Assembly (NCBI GenBank): GCA_023397655.1
Contig: JAEWTW010000025.1
Location: forward strand, 1-64,000
DNA from: Bacillota bacterium
GTDB lineage: Bacteria > Bacillota > Clostridia > Christensenellales > SZUA-584
Direction of reading: 5' to 3'
DNA length: 64,000 bases
Position numbers and translations under genes: made by a program. Positions 41,285-50,039 of the stretch are shown in pieces. The notes under the pieces are model-generated. The model ran no database searches. It was not told the DNA's origin and was given only the letters and a program-made list of their open reading frames with translations. Each line of letters starts with the position of its first letter. Positions within the stretch are counted from its first letter, which is position 1.

Positions 41285-42085
41285 ATGGCAAACAGCAAAC
41301 CGACAACCGTCACCACCGGTGAAGTGAGAATCAGCTACGAGCACCTTCTAACCCCGCAAGTCAAGAGGCAGGGCGATGCCCCAAAGTTCAGCGCGACACT
41401 GTTAATCCCCAAAAGCGACGTAGCGACAAAACAGCGCATTGACGCCGCTATTCAAGCCGCGATTGCCGAAGGCGCAAGCAGCAAATGGGGTGGCGTGCGT
41501 CCTCCGCAGATCCCCGTACCGATCTATGACGGCGACGGCGTTCGTCCGAGTGACGGCATGCCCTTCGGTGACGAGTGCAAAGGGCACTGGGTGATGTCCG
41601 CCAGCAGCAAGACCCGGCAGGATATCGTGGATCTCAATCTGCAGCCGATCATCAACGCAACTGAGATCTACAGCGGCATGTATGCCCGCGTGAACATCAA
41701 CTTTTTCCCATATAAAGCCGAGGAAGGTGGCAAGAAGGGTATCGGCTGCGGCCTCGGTCCCGTGCAGAAGACCCGCGACGGGGAGCCGCTGGCTGGCGGC
41801 GTGAGCGCCGAGGAGGCGTTCGGCGGAGCGCAAGGCGGCTTTGCACCGCCTCCGCAGGCAGCACCGGGCTATTCTCAGCCCGTGTACCCGCAGCAGCCGT
41901 ATGCAGCGCCGCAGCAACCCGCGGCACCGTGGCACACGCCCGGTTATCCGGCTCAGCCTGCCGCGCCTGCATACCCGCAGCAGCCTGTCGTTCCGTTCCC
42001 CGGAGCACCGCAGCCGCCTGCAGGCATCAACCCGATCACAGGACAGCCATATCAGCAGGCAGCCGGCGGCGTGATGGGCATTTAA
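41285..42085 (+). CDS. DUF2815 protein, likely single-strand DNA-binding/annealing
   Basis: A 266-residue protein of DUF2815. The first 165 residues form an OB-like beta domain (TGEVRISYEHLLTPQ ... SATLLIPKSD ... GHWVMSASSKTRQDIVDL ... YSGMYARVNINFFPY). The rest is a Pro/Gln/Ala tail with little structure. Members sit between DUF2800 and a family A polymerase in many phages and are thought to bind single-stranded DNA. GAGGT precedes the ATG. Confidence 0.83.
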   Translation: MANSKPTTVTTGEVRISYEHLLTPQVKRQGDAPKFSATLLIPKSDVATKQRIDAAIQAAIAEGASSKWGGVRPPQIPVPIYDGDGVRPSDGMPFGDECKGHWVMSASSKTRQDIVDLNLQPIINATEIYSGMYARVNINFFPYKAEEGGKKGIGCGLGPVQKTRDGEPLAGGVSAEEAFGGAQGGFAPPPQAAPGYSQPVYPQQPYAAPQQPAAPWHTPGYPAQPAAPAYPQQPVVPFPGAPQPPAGINPITGQPYQQAAGGVMGI

Positions 42086-42154
42086 TTCATCTTATTTCTA
42101 GGGGTGCGAATGAGTGGGGAGGGGTCAAACCCTCCCTGCTACACGGAGGCGCAA

Positions 42155-44125
42155 ATGGTGGATCTCTCTATCGACATCGAAACATACAGCGGAGTGGATC
42201 TTAAAAAATCCGGACTCTATAAATACGTGCAGTCGCCTGACTTCGAGGTGATGCTGCTGGCGTACAGCTTCAACGGCGCGCCGGTGCAGATCGTTGACCT
42301 CAAGTCCGGCGAAGATCTGCCCATCCAGATCAAAGGCGCGATGAATAACCCGCTGGTGATCAAACACGCTTACAACGCTGCGTTTGAGTGGTACTGCCTG
42401 TCCAAGCACTTCGGCGTCATGCTGCCGCTGGATCAATGGCGCTGCACGATGCACCACGGGCTGTACTGCGGCTTTGGCGGCAGCCTGGGCGCGATCGGCG
42501 AGGCCATAGGACTTCCGCAGGATAAGCGCAAGTTGTCCACCGGTATGAGCCTCATACGGACGTTCTGCGTGCCCTGCAAGCCGACGAAGAACAACGGCAA
42601 CCGCACACGGACGCTGCCGAACCATGAGCCGGACAAGTGGCAGCTGTTCAAAGACTACTGCAAGCAGGACGTGCGCACGGAAATGGAGGTGGAGCGCCTG
42701 CTGTCTGCGTTCCCGGTGCCGGAGAACGAGCAGCGACTTTGGGAGCTGGATCAGGTGATCAACACGCGCGGGGTCCGCATCGACCGGGAGCTGGTGGAGA
42801 GCGCTCTGGCTGTGTACGAAAAGGTGACCGGCGAACTCAAAAAAGAAGCGCTCGGCCTCACAGGGCTGGATAACCCGAACAGCGTCGCGCAGCTGCTGGA
42901 CTGGTACGAAGGCGAGACCGGCGAGGAGCTGGATAACCTGCGCAAGGACACCGTGAAGGCAATTCTCGCGGGCGACGTTGAGAACGACGCTGTCAAACGC
43001 GTGCTGGAGATCCGGCAGGAGCTGGCAAAGACCAGTGTCAAAAAGTACAACGCCATGCGCGATGTGATCTGCGACGACGACCGCGCCCGCGGCTTGCTGC
43101 AGGTGTACGGCGCGAATCGTACCGGGCGCTGGGCGGGGCGGCTGGTCCAGGTGCAGAACCTCCCACGCAACTATATCAAGATCCTCGGCCACGCCCGCGA
43201 GTCCACGAAGGCTCGCAAGATCGACACGCTCAAGATCGTATACGGCAATATCCCTGACACGCTTTCCCAGCTCATACGTACGGCGTTCATTCCGTCCGAG
43301 GGGCGCACGTTCATCGTGGCGGACTTCTCAGCCATTGAGGCGCGCGTGATCGCGTGGCTGGCGGGGGAGCAGTGGCGGCAGGAGGTATTCGCGACGCACG
43401 GCAAGATATATGAAGCCTCAGCGTCCGCGATGTTCGGTGTGCCGCTTGAGCAGGTCGACAAGGATCTGCGGCAGCGCGGCAAGGTGGCGGAGCTGGCGCT
43501 CGGCTATCAGGGCGCGGCAGGGGCGCTTGAGAAGATGGACGTCAACAAACAGATCGACCCCGAGGAGTACCCCGAGATCGTCCGGCGCTGGCGGGACTCC
43601 AACAAGCGCATCGTGGATCTGTGGTACTCCGTGGAGAATGCCGCCGTGCAGACGGTGCGCACGTGCCAGCAGACAGGCGTCAACGGCGTCATATTCAGTC
43701 GTGAGGGCGATTACAGCACCGGGCAGGACTTCCTCACGATCACGCTGCCGTCCGGACGAAAACTGTATTATGTGAAGCCATTCCTCGCGCCCAACCGCTG
43801 GGGCAACGACAGCGTTCACTTTCAAGGCATGGACCAGACGACCAAGAAGTGGGGCGAACAGGAGACGTACGGCGGCAAACTGGTGGAGAACATCGTGCAG
43901 GCCATCGCCCGCGACTGCCTGGCCGTGGCGATGCAGAGACTGACAGCGGCAGGGTATGAGATCGTGATGCATATCCATGACGAGGTTGTGATCGACACTG
44001 TCGACCGTGCCGGGTTTGATGATTTGATGGGTATATGCAATCTCATGGGCGAGCCGATTCCGTGGGCCACGGGACTGCTACTGAGGGCGGACGGGTTCAC
44101 GACTGACTACTATAAAAAAGAGTAA
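42155..44125 (+). CDS. phage family A DNA polymerase with 3'-5' exonuclease
   Basis: A 656-residue replicative DNA polymerase. The N-terminal proofreading domain has exo I LSIDIETYSG. Polymerase motif A is VADFSAIEARVIAWLAGE near residue 390, motif B KVAELALGYQGAAGALEKM near 448, and motif C MHIHDEVVID near 608. The start at 42155 has CGGAGG 5 nt upstream; the longer frame from 42104 adds 17 unconserved residues. It belongs to the same group as phage polymerases found with VapE primases, which is also the case here. Confidence 0.93.
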   Translation: MVDLSIDIETYSGVDLKKSGLYKYVQSPDFEVMLLAYSFNGAPVQIVDLKSGEDLPIQIKGAMNNPLVIKHAYNAAFEWYCLSKHFGVMLPLDQWRCTMHHGLYCGFGGSLGAIGEAIGLPQDKRKLSTGMSLIRTFCVPCKPTKNNGNRTRTLPNHEPDKWQLFKDYCKQDVRTEMEVERLLSAFPVPENEQRLWELDQVINTRGVRIDRELVESALAVYEKVTGELKKEALGLTGLDNPNSVAQLLDWYEGETGEELDNLRKDTVKAILAGDVENDAVKRVLEIRQELAKTSVKKYNAMRDVICDDDRARGLLQVYGANRTGRWAGRLVQVQNLPRNYIKILGHARESTKARKIDTLKIVYGNIPDTLSQLIRTAFIPSEGRTFIVADFSAIEARVIAWLAGEQWRQEVFATHGKIYEASASAMFGVPLEQVDKDLRQRGKVAELALGYQGAAGALEKMDVNKQIDPEEYPEIVRRWRDSNKRIVDLWYSVENAAVQTVRTCQQTGVNGVIFSREGDYSTGQDFLTITLPSGRKLYYVKPFLAPNRWGNDSVHFQGMDQTTKKWGEQETYGGKLVENIVQAIARDCLAVAMQRLTAAGYEIVMHIHDEVVIDTVDRAGFDDLMGICNLMGEPIPWATGLLLRADGFTTDYYKKE

Positions 44126-44129
44126 CAGT

Positions 44130-44426
44130 CTATTCTATGTGTTCGGTGGGTTTATTAAAAATTAGATACCAGCCCGATTTTACTAGATCGTCGATACAGC
44201 TGCTTAGATCTTCTGAATCGATAGTTGGTCCGTTTAAATACACTGCACAAACTTCGTTGGCGTAATCCAGGGTTACTTTTGTAACGTCGGCTCCATCTAA
44301 GCCCTCGTCAACGACGGTATCGCCAACCATGGGGCGGAGATCCGAATCAAAATCCTTTATCAGGCGGGCGCAATGGTATTCTCCCTGTGTTCCATGAGTT
44401 ATGTCCAAGAAAAGATTGATTCTCAT
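44130..44426 (-). CDS. reverse-strand phage accessory gene (moron-like)
   Basis: A 98-residue soluble protein on the opposite strand to all its neighbours. TGGAGG lies 8 nt before the ATG at 44426 and a full promoter stands upstream. The protein (MRINLFLDITHGTQGEYHC start, DLVKSGWYLIFNKP end) is acidic and alpha/beta-like and I do not recognise it. The DNA is more AT-rich than the polymerase and primase genes around it. Its own promoter and orientation suggest expression in the lysogen. Confidence 0.72.
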   Translation of the reverse strand: MRINLFLDITHGTQGEYHCARLIKDFDSDLRPMVGDTVVDEGLDGADVTKVTLDYANEVCAVYLNGPTIDSEDLSSCIDDLVKSGWYLIFNKPTEHIE

Positions 44427-44455
44427 TAGTTTATCCTCCAGTTCAAATATGTGAG

Positions 44456-44484
44456 AGTATACCATAATACGGCAAAAAGGTAAA
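44456..44484 (-). promoter_or_regulatory. promoter of the reverse accessory gene
   Basis: Reverse strand TTTACC (44,484-44,479), exactly 17 nt, TATACT (44,461-44,456). It lies 30 nt upstream of the ATG at 44426. Confidence 0.72.
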
Positions 44485-44488
44485 TGAT

Positions 44489-46885
44489 ATGACATACGAC
44501 AGACAGATAACCATCTCCATCGGCAACAGCCGCAAGTCCACGAACTGGCCCGCATCATCGCTGTGGTGGTCGGAGCTGGTGGAGCGCCTGCGGACAGCCG
44601 TGAGAGGCACCGAGACGCTGCAGCAGTACCTCGCACTGCCCAAGGGCAAGCAGGACGATCTCAAAGACGTGGGTGGTTTCGTGGCGGGTGTGCTGAGTGG
44701 TCAGCGCCGCAAGGCCAACGCCGTGGTGAGCCGCGATGTGCTGACACTCGACCTCGATAATGTGCCCGCAGGCGGCACACAGGACGTGCTGCGCCGCCTT
44801 GAGGGGCTGGGGTGCGGATACTGCGTGTACTCCACGCGCAAGCACCACGAGGCCGCACCGCGGCTGCGCGTGCTGGTGCCGATGTTCCGAAGCTGCACCG
44901 CTGACGAGTATGAACCGGTGGCGCGCATGATGGCAAAGCTGATCGGCATTGAGCTGTGCGACCCGTCCACGTTTGAAGCGTCGCGGCTGATGTACTGGCC
45001 GTCGTGCAGCGCTGACAGCACATACGTGTACCACGCAGCTGATAAGTCGTTCATCGACGTGGACGCCGTGCTGGCTATGTACACGGACTGGCACAACGTC
45101 GCCGAATGGCCGCAGGTCCCCGGCACGGAGCAGCAGTATGTGAAGCTCGCGGCCAAGCAGGGCAACCCGCTGGACAAGCAGGGCGTCGTGGGCGCGTTTT
45201 GTAAGACCTATGACATCTATGCGGCGATGGACACATGGCTGCCGGGCATCTACGAGCCAACGGACATACCGGGGCGCTACAGCTACACCGGCGGCAGCAC
45301 CACAGGCGGCGCGGTGATCTACGACGACGCGCAATTCCTCTACAGCCACCACGCCACGGACCCGTGCGGCGGCCGCTTGGTCAACTCGTTCGATATGGTG
45401 CGGCTGCACCGCTTCGGCGATCAGGACGACGACGCGGCGCCCGGCACGCCCACGAACCGCCTGCCGTCGTATACAGCGATGTGCCAGGCCGCAGTGGAGG
45501 ACACCAGTGCCAGCACGCTGCTGAACACGGAGCGGTACGAGAAGGCCACCGAGGCGTTCGGCGATATGCCCGAGGCGGACGTGCAGAGCGTTGAGGATCT
45601 CATGGCGATGCTGCAGAAGTCCTTTACCACCGGGCTACCCGCCAAGACCACCGACAATGTACTGCTGATACTCGAGCACGACCCGCTGCTCAAAGGCAAG
45701 CTGGCGTTTGACGAATTCGCCAACAGGGGGCTGGCGCTGGGTGAGCTGCCGTGGGACAAACGCAAATGCCGCCGGCAGTGGACGGACACCGACGACGCGG
45801 GGCTGCGCCATTATGTCGAGAAGGTGTATTGGATATCCGGCAAGGAGCGGCTGATGGACGCCACACAGCTCTGCGCGTTCAAACAGCGCATCAACGACGT
45901 GCAGCTGTATCTCACGGCGTTGCGGTGGGACGGCGTGCACCGGCTGGATACGCTGCTGACGGACTACCTCGGCGCGGCAGACAACGTTTACACCCGCGCG
46001 GTGATCCGCAAGAGCCTCGTCGCGGCTGTGGCGCGCGCCATGGAGCCGGGCACCAAGTACGACTATATGCCCATACTCGCAGGGCCGCAGGGGATCGGCA
46101 AGAGCACGCTGCTGCGCTTGCTCGGGCGGCGCTGGTACTCGGACAGCCTGTCCACCTTTGAAGGCAAGGAGGCCGCCGAAATGGTGCAGGGCTATTGGAT
46201 CATGGAGCTGGGGGAGTTGAACGGCCTGTCACGGTCGGAGACGAACGCCGTCAAGCAGTTCCTATCCCGCAACGAGGACATATACCGCGAGCCGTACGGT
46301 CGCCGTACCAATCTTTTCCCGCGGCGCTGCGTGTTCTTCGGCACCACCAACGACGCCGAGTTCCTGCGCGACCGTACGGGCAACCGCCGGTTCTGGCCGG
46401 TGGACGTGGGGCTGCTGCCTCCCATCAAAAATGTGTTTCGGCAACTGGCCGGAGAAGTTGATCAGATCTGGGCGGAGGCATACATGGCGTGGCAGATGGG
46501 CGAGCCGCTGTATCTGACCGGCGACGCTGAACAGATCTCGCAGGCAGAGCAGGAGACCCACAGAGAGAGCAACGCCAAGGAGGGCATCGTCAGAGAGTTC
46601 CTGTCAAAGCCGATACCCGTTGACTGGGAGACACGGGACCTCAGCACACGGCGGCTGTACTGGGCGAGCGGCTTCTCGCAGCAGGGCATTCAGACGGTGG
46701 AGCGGTCACGGATTTGCGCTGCGGAGCTGTGGTGCGAGTGCTTCGGCGGCGACCTCAAATATATGAAGCGCACAGACAGCGTGGAGCTGAACGGCATCAT
46801 GGACGGCATAAGCGGGTGGAGACGGCATCAAAGCAACCAACGGTTTGGGCCGTACGGCAGCCAGCGTGGATACTACAAATTGTAA
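44489..46885 (+). CDS. VapE-family primase-helicase
   Basis: A 798-residue replication protein. The N-terminal part (about 60-210) looks like an archaeo-eukaryotic primase domain: DVLTLDLDNVPAG with the D-x-D metal pair, LRVLVPMF, and SRLMYWPSC. The C-terminal VapE helicase-like ATPase has Walker A GPQGIGKST near 532-540, Walker B-like YWIMELGEL near 570, RYEP-like YREPYGR, FGTTNDAEFLRDRTGNRRFWPV. It is expected to open the origin and prime DNA synthesis for the phage polymerase. AAAAGG gives a weak ribosome binding site. The putative origin lies right after it. Confidence 0.9.
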   Translation: MTYDRQITISIGNSRKSTNWPASSLWWSELVERLRTAVRGTETLQQYLALPKGKQDDLKDVGGFVAGVLSGQRRKANAVVSRDVLTLDLDNVPAGGTQDVLRRLEGLGCGYCVYSTRKHHEAAPRLRVLVPMFRSCTADEYEPVARMMAKLIGIELCDPSTFEASRLMYWPSCSADSTYVYHAADKSFIDVDAVLAMYTDWHNVAEWPQVPGTEQQYVKLAAKQGNPLDKQGVVGAFCKTYDIYAAMDTWLPGIYEPTDIPGRYSYTGGSTTGGAVIYDDAQFLYSHHATDPCGGRLVNSFDMVRLHRFGDQDDDAAPGTPTNRLPSYTAMCQAAVEDTSASTLLNTERYEKATEAFGDMPEADVQSVEDLMAMLQKSFTTGLPAKTTDNVLLILEHDPLLKGKLAFDEFANRGLALGELPWDKRKCRRQWTDTDDAGLRHYVEKVYWISGKERLMDATQLCAFKQRINDVQLYLTALRWDGVHRLDTLLTDYLGAADNVYTRAVIRKSLVAAVARAMEPGTKYDYMPILAGPQGIGKSTLLRLLGRRWYSDSLSTFEGKEAAEMVQGYWIMELGELNGLSRSETNAVKQFLSRNEDIYREPYGRRTNLFPRRCVFFGTTNDAEFLRDRTGNRRFWPVDVGLLPPIKNVFRQLAGEVDQIWAEAYMAWQMGEPLYLTGDAEQISQAEQETHRESNAKEGIVREFLSKPIPVDWETRDLSTRRLYWASGFSQQGIQTVERSRICAAELWCECFGGDLKYMKRTDSVELNGIMDGISGWRRHQSNQRFGPYGSQRGYYKL

Positions 46886-46892
46886 AATATGG

Positions 46893-47173
46893 TGTCAACA
46901 TTCTATGTCAACAAAGTCGAAAGTTTGTTGACAAATGGCTGAGTTTGTTGACAGGGCGTGTCAACATCGTCAACAAACTTTTTGAGAATGTTGACAGGAT
47001 TGTTGACAGAGAATTGTCGAGCATAAAGCCAAAAGCACACAACTGTCAACATTGTCAACATACTTTCTCTTTGTAGTAAAAAATAGAGAGAATAGAGAGC
47101 GCAGGCGAGCGCATAAACGCCTAACACGCCTATATACACCTACATACGTGCGCGATTGTTGACAATGTTGACA
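46893..47173. repeat. iteron-like cluster, putative phage replication origin
   Basis: Twelve 8-bp sites of TGTTGACA on either strand (one variant) in a non-coding stretch: 46,893, 46,906, 46,926, 46,946, 46,959, 46,968 (variant), 46,989, 47,001, 47,044, 47,053, 47,157 and 47,166. Three pairs are spaced exactly 9 bp (46,959/46,968; 47,044/47,053; 47,157/47,166). An AT-rich run at 47,060-47,100 could be the unwinding element. No other gene fits in this 315-bp gap. Position next to a primase-helicase supports an origin. Confidence 0.75.
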
Positions 47174-47200
47174 GCGGATATTGAGAGGAAGGAAAGCGGT

Positions 47201-47479
47201 ATGAGAGAAACAGCAATAGAGGGACACCTCAGAGATGGGGCAAAGAAGATTGGCGGGAAAGCCTATAAATTTATTTCACCCGGAAACAACGGCGTACCGG
47301 ATAGATTGGTTTGTCTCCCCGGCGGGCGCATCGCGTTCGTTGAGACGAAGGCCCCGGGTAGGACCTCCACAGATCTGCAAAAGCTGCAGCAGGAACGGCT
47401 GCGCAAAATGGGCTTTGTTGTGACGGTGCTGGATAGCAAAACAAAAGTGGATGAGTTTTTATCGGAGATGCAGAAATGA
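47201..47479 (+). CDS. VRR-NUC domain nuclease
   Basis: A 92-residue phage protein that consists of one VRR-NUC domain: MRETAIEGHLRDGAKKIGG helix with Glu, then GNNGVPDRLVCLPGGRIAFVETKAPG with the P-D ... E-x-K active site, then a Leu-rich helix. Such nucleases act on branched or free DNA ends. Start 47201 has GAGGAAGGA upstream. It overlaps the helicase gene start by 4 nt, a pairing seen in many phages. Confidence 0.9.
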   Translation: MRETAIEGHLRDGAKKIGGKAYKFISPGNNGVPDRLVCLPGGRIAFVETKAPGRTSTDLQKLQQERLRKMGFVVTVLDSKTKVDEFLSEMQK

Positions 47480-48843
47480 AGTTTGAACCGTATGCCTTTC
47501 AAATTTACAACATCCACCGGCAAATAACTGACGCGGCGATCGGTGACTTTTTGGACATGGGTCTCGGGAAAACGGTTATCACACTCACTGCGGTGAACGA
47601 CCTTCGGTATAATCGCTTTCTCGTATCCAAGCCTCTTGTAATTGCGCCAAAGAAAGTCGCACAGGGTACGTGGAGCAAAGAGGCTGCTAAGTGGGATCAC
47701 CTGAGGCATTTACGCGTACAGCCAGTACTCGGTACGGAAAAGCAGCGTATACGAGCATTGAATACCCCCGCAGATCTGTACGTTATAAACCGTGACAACG
47801 TTCCGTGGTTGGTAGACTACTACCGAAACTGTTGGCCGTTTGACATGTTGATAATTGACGAAAGCACCAGCTTTAAAAATTCCGACTCGAAGCGTTTTAA
47901 GCACATCACTTGGATACGTCACATGGTTAGTCGCGTTGTGCTTCTTACGGGAACACCATCACCCCAAGGTTACTTGGATTTATGGGCGCAGATTTACCTT
48001 CTCGACCAAGGTCAACGACTTGGCGGAAAATTTGAAGGCTATCGGCAGCGGTACTTTGAGAAGAATCCTTACACGCATACGTATGCCATGAAGCCGGGCG
48101 CAGAGGAGGCTATACAGCGGCTCATAAGTGATATTTGTGTCACAATGAGTGCCAAAGATTATTTACAGCTTCCGGATATTGTATACAACGACATACCGGT
48201 GGTTCTGGATAGTACGGCTAAGAAGCATTACAAAGAACTTGAGGAGAAGATGCTTTTGCAAATAGACGAAAACATTATTGACGCAGGGTCCGCGATGGCT
48301 TTATCCAACAAGCTGCTGCAGCTGTGCAACGGCGCTGCCTACGACGACGCGGGCGGCGTGGTGGAGATCCACAAATGCAAGATCGAGGCGTTCATGGAGC
48401 TGATCGAGGAGCTGAACGGGCAGCCGGCGCTGGTGTTTTACAACTTCAAGCACGATCTCACACGGCTGGAGGCAGCGCTGTCCAAAAGCGGCCTTGTGGT
48501 AAAGCGGCTGAACGGCCCCGCGGAGGAGAACGCGTGGAACAACCGCGAGATCGATATACTGCTGGCGCATCCGGCGTCGTGCGCGTACGGTCTCAACCTG
48601 CAGGACGGGGGAAACCATGTGATCTGGTTCGGGCTGAACTGGAGCCTGGAGCTGTACCAGCAGGCTAACAAGCGGCTGCACCGGCAAGGCCAGACGCAGA
48701 AGGTGATCGTTCACCACCTTGTTGTGGAGGGCGGGCGCGACGAGGACGTGGTGGCTGCGCTGGGCGACAAGAGCGCCACGCAGGACAGGCTGATCGAGAG
48801 TCTGAAAGCGAGGATTGAGAAGGTGAAAGGAGAGGCGGCATGA
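47476..48843 (+). CDS. SNF2-type DNA helicase/translocase
   Basis: A 455-residue superfamily 2 ATPase. Motif I is DMGLGKTVITLTAV, motif II LIIDESTSFKN (DEST for DEAH), motif III LLTGTPSPQG, and motif VI QANKRLHRQGQ. It lacks large inserts, as usual for the short phage versions that accompany VRR-NUC proteins. Codon and base use changes sharply near 48,300: the first part is AT-rich, the rest GC-rich, as if two sources were joined in the gene. Coupled to the nuclease by an ATGA overlap. Confidence 0.9.
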   Translation: MKFEPYAFQIYNIHRQITDAAIGDFLDMGLGKTVITLTAVNDLRYNRFLVSKPLVIAPKKVAQGTWSKEAAKWDHLRHLRVQPVLGTEKQRIRALNTPADLYVINRDNVPWLVDYYRNCWPFDMLIIDESTSFKNSDSKRFKHITWIRHMVSRVVLLTGTPSPQGYLDLWAQIYLLDQGQRLGGKFEGYRQRYFEKNPYTHTYAMKPGAEEAIQRLISDICVTMSAKDYLQLPDIVYNDIPVVLDSTAKKHYKELEEKMLLQIDENIIDAGSAMALSNKLLQLCNGAAYDDAGGVVEIHKCKIEAFMELIEELNGQPALVFYNFKHDLTRLEAALSKSGLVVKRLNGPAEENAWNNREIDILLAHPASCAYGLNLQDGGNHVIWFGLNWSLELYQQANKRLHRQGQTQKVIVHHLVVEGGRDEDVVAALGDKSATQDRLIESLKARIEKVKGEAA

Positions 48844-49076
48844 GCATTGAGCAGTTTGACGGCAGATGCGATCCGACGTGTGACCTTTGCGGCGATACGC
48901 TGGAACGGGAGTGGAGCGAGGAGGCAGCGCGCAAGGCCATGAAGGAAGCGGGCTGGGTGCAGCAGTACATCGATGGCGTTTTGATGGATGTCTGTACGGA
49001 GTGTCAGGAGAAACAGAAGCCGGAGCCGGAGCCGTTTATCATCAGCCGTGAAACGCAGAAATTCTTCGGCGGCTGA
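48840..49076 (+). CDS. phage zinc-finger protein
   Basis: A 78-residue acidic protein with CDPTCDLCGD and VCTECQEK (C-x3-C-x2-C ... C-x2-C), enough for one zinc site. ATGA overlap with the helicase gene. Ends EPFIISRETQKFFGG. Unknown role in early metabolism. Confidence 0.68.
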   Translation: MSIEQFDGRCDPTCDLCGDTLEREWSEEAARKAMKEAGWVQQYIDGVLMDVCTECQEKQKPEPEPFIISRETQKFFGG

Positions 49077-49105
49077 CAGAAAATAACGAGCAGGAGGAAA
49101 TGAGC

Positions 49106-49624
49106 GTGGCGACTAAAAAGCAATACGCCAGCCCGGAGATGTACGAGGGCAAGCTGGCGCGGGTGATGGAGCGCTTCGGTGCAACGGAGTATAACTACGA
49201 CTGGACGCGGCATATGGCGTTTGTCGAGTTCCGATACAAAGGTCAGCTGTACCGCTTCGATCACAGCGTCGAGAAAGCGAAGGCCAGAGGTTTCAATCTG
49301 ACCTATGGCAGCGACGTGTTCGCCCAACTGGTGATAAGCCTTGAGGACCTTGCACGGATGGCTGAGCGGGGCATCTACGAGCTGCAGACGTGGCTTGAGG
49401 GCATGAAGTTTCTGCCGCCTCCCGTGGTGGTACCGGAATACTTCAAGGCACTGGGCTTTGACAACATCCCGACCAGTGTGGAGGACGTGCGCGCTCGATT
49501 TAAGACACTGGCAAAGCAGATGCATCCGGATAGCGGCGGCAGTGACGAAGCATTTATTGCGCTGCAGGAGGCAACAAAGAGAGCCATTGAGCACATTGAG
49601 AGTGGAGGCCAGCGTGGCGGTTAA
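49106..49624 (+). CDS. phage J-domain protein
   Basis: A 172-residue protein with a C-terminal J domain: VVPEYFKALGFDNIPTSVED, then RFKTLAKQMHPDSGG holding the HPD motif near residue 148, then a helix. The N-terminal 110 residues have a beta part (FVEFRYKGQLYRFDHSVE) of unknown kind. J domains stimulate DnaK, so it may recruit host chaperones to replication or DNA packaging. AGGAGG at 49,092-49,097 fits GTG 49106 better than ATG 49100, which would be only 2 nt away. Confidence 0.85.
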   Translation: MATKKQYASPEMYEGKLARVMERFGATEYNYDWTRHMAFVEFRYKGQLYRFDHSVEKAKARGFNLTYGSDVFAQLVISLEDLARMAERGIYELQTWLEGMKFLPPPVVVPEYFKALGFDNIPTSVEDVRARFKTLAKQMHPDSGGSDEAFIALQEATKRAIEHIESGGQRGG

Positions 49625-49831
49625 TCAAGGCTTATACCGCATCATGGCGTCCCGCACTTCGGCGTTAAACGTCACGAGCTGCACACGGGGTGCGGAGTCG
49701 TCAGGCACCATGAACCGCGCATGAAAGCCGTTCGGGTCGTCGATATCAAACTGTGTCTGCCAGCGGGCATAACCGCGTTCTGAGAGCGACTTGGCGGCAT
49801 CGGCCCACTGGGCTAAAGAATCAATCAGCAT
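49625..49831 (-). CDS. reverse-strand small gene with near-leaderless promoter
   Basis: A 68-residue soluble protein (MLIDSLAQWADAAKSLSERG start) on the strand opposite to the operon. No ribosome binding site precedes the ATG, but a strong promoter ends only 6 nt upstream, so transcription would begin at the start codon. The longer frame from 49918 would contain the promoter and is not used. Not recognised; it abuts the J-domain gene tail to tail with no gap. Confidence 0.6.
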   Translation of the reverse strand: MLIDSLAQWADAAKSLSERGYARWQTQFDIDDPNGFHARFMVPDDSAPRVQLVTFNAEVRDAMMRYKP

Positions 49832-49837
49832 GGGTAG

Positions 49838-49866
49838 AGTGTACGACACCCATAGCAAGATATCAA
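49838..49866 (-). promoter_or_regulatory. promoter for the leaderless reverse gene
   Basis: Reverse strand TTGATA (49,866-49,861), 17-nt spacer, TACACT (49,843-49,838), then CTACCC and ATG. Confidence 0.7.
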
Positions 49867-49889
49867 GTGAGAAGGAGGTCAGAGAGAAG

Positions 49890-50036
49890 ATGGTAAGTAA
49901 GGTTATTCGATACGCCAAAGATAAAAATGGCGTAGCTGAAAAGTATGTGTTTTATTTCCGCCCGCTCCGATTGTCAGTAAGGTTACCGTACTGGATCGGG
50001 CGGCTATTATGGGGCCGCAAAGCAGGAGGTCATTGA
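49890..50036 (+). CDS. small basic phage protein
   Basis: A 48-residue protein (MVSKVIRYAKDKNGVAEKYV start) with AAGGAGG at 49,872-49,878. The second half RLPYWIGRLLWGRK is aromatic and basic, perhaps lying on the membrane. Function unknown. Confidence 0.5.
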   Translation: MVSKVIRYAKDKNGVAEKYVFYFRPLRLSVRLPYWIGRLLWGRKAGGH

Positions 50037-50039
50037 ATC

